A program made the translations under genes and the position numbers. From Ulvibacterium sp039819225 (GTDB lineage: Bacteria > Bacteroidota > Bacteroidia > Flavobacteriales > Flavobacteriaceae): DNA of 16,163 nucleotides. Positions 15,362-16,163 of the stretch are shown here, piece after piece (within the stretch, counting starts at the first letter, position 1; every line of letters begins with the position of its first letter). The stretch covers positions 1 through 16,163 of the forward strand of contig JBCBSN010000085.1 in NCBI GenBank assembly GCA_039819225.1, in the 5' to 3' direction. The notes beneath the pieces were generated by a model, which saw nothing but the letters and a program-made list of their open reading frames with translations, was not told the origin of the DNA and did not search any database.

Positions 15362-15894
15362 GGGTTTAGATATAAAGGAGTAAATGAAAAACTCCGGTAA
15401 TCCCTTTGATCATGGCCTTTGTTGGGTTTGCAGGTGTTTTTTTTTTGGTCATTTCCTTAGAACACGGCAAAATAGTGGGGCCAATTAATGGGGCAACGCT
15501 GCAACTTTGACTGCATTGGAGAAAGTTCGATTTTCTTCCCTTGTCCGCACGTTATGCCGTTCCACCATTTCGGAACAGTAGGGAATCGTCTTTTTTAGGG
15601 CCTTGGGTCGATTCCTTGTTTTGGGTCCAGGGCTTGCCCTGGGGTTAATACCTTTTACTTGAACCCCCGTAAGGATAATGCCGTACCTATCTGTATCATA
15701 GGGTACTTGTCGCAAGCATCAATGGACTATGAACGGAAACCGAGAGTTAAAGAATTAGGTTTCCCTCCGAAAAAATATGGTTTTCCTAGGTGAAAAATCC
15801 ATTTTCACCCCTTAAATTTAAGGCTCCCCCGTTTCTTGCCCTTTTGATAACTTCTGGATAACTGATCTCCCCTATACGGCTATAGTACAGATAC
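15362..15894. other. Long structured intergenic region, no supportable gene
   Basis: This stretch holds no open frame I can defend. It contains several small inverted repeats: CCAGGG/CCCTGG (15627-15632 with 15637-15642, 4-base loop), GGGGTT/AACCCC (15641-15646 with 15662-15667) which shares bases with the former, GGAAACC/GGTTTCC (15735-15741 with 15758-15764), and CTATA/TATAG (15872-15876 with 15881-15885). A T-run at about 15437-15446 has no good stem before it. Presumably it includes the control region of the small lipoprotein gene, but no TAnnTTTG box is clear. Confidence 0.5.
15789..15823. promoter_or_regulatory. Hairpin plus adjoining perfect palindrome, possible operator
   Basis: GGTGAAAA (15789-15796) and TTTTCACC (15802-15809) form a perfect 8-pair stem with a 5-base loop. 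Immediately next is the 14-base perfect palindrome CCTTAAATTTAAGG (15810-15823). Twenty-odd bases on, GATAACT occurs twice exactly 11 bases apart (15846, 15857), one helical turn. These could be binding sites controlling the lipoprotein gene; no regulator is identified. Confidence 0.35.
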
Positions 15895-15937
15895 TTGGAA
15901 TAGCTTGGGATACTGTTTAACCTTAATCCTATTCCAA
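15895..15937 (+). other. Leader stem-loop before the small lipoprotein gene
   Basis: TTGGAATAG (15895-15903) is the exact complement of CTATTCCAA (15929-15937), which ends one base before the ATG at 15939. The stem has 9 pairs and a 25-base loop. Its right arm also lies in the 64-base inverted repeat, so the leader stem and the long fold-back exclude each other. Confidence 0.4.
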
Positions 15938-15978
15938 AATGAAGAAGTTTTTTTTGGCTGTAATCGCTATAACAATTA
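15915..15978 (+). repeat. Left arm of a perfect 64-base inverted repeat
   Basis: Identical to the reverse complement of 16100-16163, with no mismatch and the same run of eight Ts/As. It covers 24 bases of leader and the first 13 codons of the lipoprotein gene. Pairing breaks at 15979 (C against T at 16099). On the outer side the window ends, so the arm may extend beyond 15915. Confidence 0.97.
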
Positions 15979-16085
15979 CAACGGCATTCCTTGCCTCATG
16001 TACAGATGATACAGCAGAAGAAACCATTTATGACATTGATTCCCCGGACCCTGAAAAAATTAGGCCGCCTGGAGGTAACCGTTAG
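15939..16085 (+). CDS. Small lipoprotein, 48 residues, unknown function
   Basis: Too short for routine gene calling but convincing: ATG at 15939, a basic start (MKK), a hydrophobic core and the lipobox FLASC with C21, then a 28-residue acidic, proline-rich mature peptide (TDDTAEETIYDIDSPDPEK) that ends PPGGNR before TAG. The mature part has Asp-2 by ordinary numbering not at position +2 (Thr is there), so no retention claim is made. No family is recognised; tiny lipoproteins of this type are common in Bacteroidota and often lie in gene groups. The first 40 coding bases are inside the left arm of the 64-base inverted repeat, so its signal peptide has an exact antisense copy downstream at 16100-16139. 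Confidence 0.75.
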   Translation: MKKFFLAVIAITITTAFLASCTDDTAEETIYDIDSPDPEKIRPPGGNR

Positions 16086-16099
16086 TCTTTTTGCTTCTT

Positions 16100-16163
16100 T
16101 AATTGTTATAGCGATTACAGCCAAAAAAAACTTCTTCATTTTGGAATAGGATTAAGGTTAAAC
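16100..16163 (-). repeat. Right arm of the 64-base inverted repeat, at the window edge
   Basis: Exact reverse complement of 15915-15978, 121 bases away, and ends with the window. Read on the minus strand it supplies a second start (ATG at 16139) and the same MKKFFLAVIAITI, then diverges to KEAKRLTVTSRR and stops after 47 residues without a lipobox. The arm could be a recombination site, the start of an oppositely oriented gene copy, or a chimeric join at a contig end. Confidence 0.95.

Noticed and set aside
15384..15488. 34-codon plus-strand frame preceded by AAAGGAG
   Set aside because: The leader looks like a good ribosome site, but such sites are rarely used in Bacteroidota, and the peptide (CWVCRCFFFG core) depends on a T-run. 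Not enough to call.
15485..15715. 76-residue minus-strand open frame
   Set aside because: Composition is arginine- and proline-rich without domain or signal, it is interrupted by several hairpins at DNA level, has no promoter match and no recognisable relatives. Chance frame more likely.
15362..15780. rRNA or known structured RNA in the long intergenic region
   Set aside because: I looked for conserved rRNA, tmRNA and SRP-like segments and saw none.
15996..16139. 47-residue minus-strand frame starting in the right arm
   Set aside because: It is antisense to the lipoprotein gene and lacks a lipobox. Kept only as part of the inversion argument, not as a gene.
1..16163. CRISPR array, complete insertion sequence or prophage genes
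   Set aside because: No regularly spaced direct repeats, transposase, integrase or phage structural genes are visible.

Overview
The window looks like chromosomal DNA of a member of the Flavobacteriaceae (Bacteroidota). Four things point there: the order ftsW-murG-murC-ftsQ-ftsA-ftsZ with no ddl gene between murC and ftsQ; an FtsZ that ends in the flavobacterial-type tail SNNSFLNDNVD; near absence of Shine-Dalgarno sequences; and promoters that fit the Bacteroidota pattern TTG / TAnnTTTG. The genus is not resolved. Resemblance to marine genera such as Maribacter or Zobellia is an impression only.

Positions 1-7003 (+) are the distal half of the division and cell wall (dcw) cluster. Genes overlap or nearly abut and the block closes with a very strong intrinsic terminator. 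FtsW and MurG/MurC make and handle peptidoglycan precursors, FtsQ belongs to the divisome, FtsA anchors FtsZ to the membrane, and FtsZ forms the ring. A GatB/YqeY-domain gene (7034-7483) and tRNA-Arg(TCG) (7535-7608) follow on the same strand.

Positions 7609-7936 hold no gene but are packed with nested inverted repeats and a degenerate duplicated module. Then come minus-strand genes: an uncharacterised WPHHFD-motif protein overlapping an outer-membrane beta-barrel protein, a doubtful small membrane protein in a 710-base stretch of poor coding content, and a tight rpe-ypdA pair (stop/start overlap TAATG) with a good promoter. A large lipoprotein follows, with a beta-propeller, a helical middle and a c-type haem domain. 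Divergent from it is a Tat-exported TIM-barrel protein of the sugar phosphate isomerase/epimerase type. These last two probably act on sugars in the periplasm.

Positions 15362-16163 hold a 577-base structured intergenic region and then a 48-residue lipoprotein gene whose start lies inside one arm of a perfect 64-base inverted repeat. The second arm runs to the very last base of the window. This is the most unusual feature here: a small invertible switch, a fold-back that buries its own start codon, or a chimeric contig end. The sequence alone cannot decide between these.
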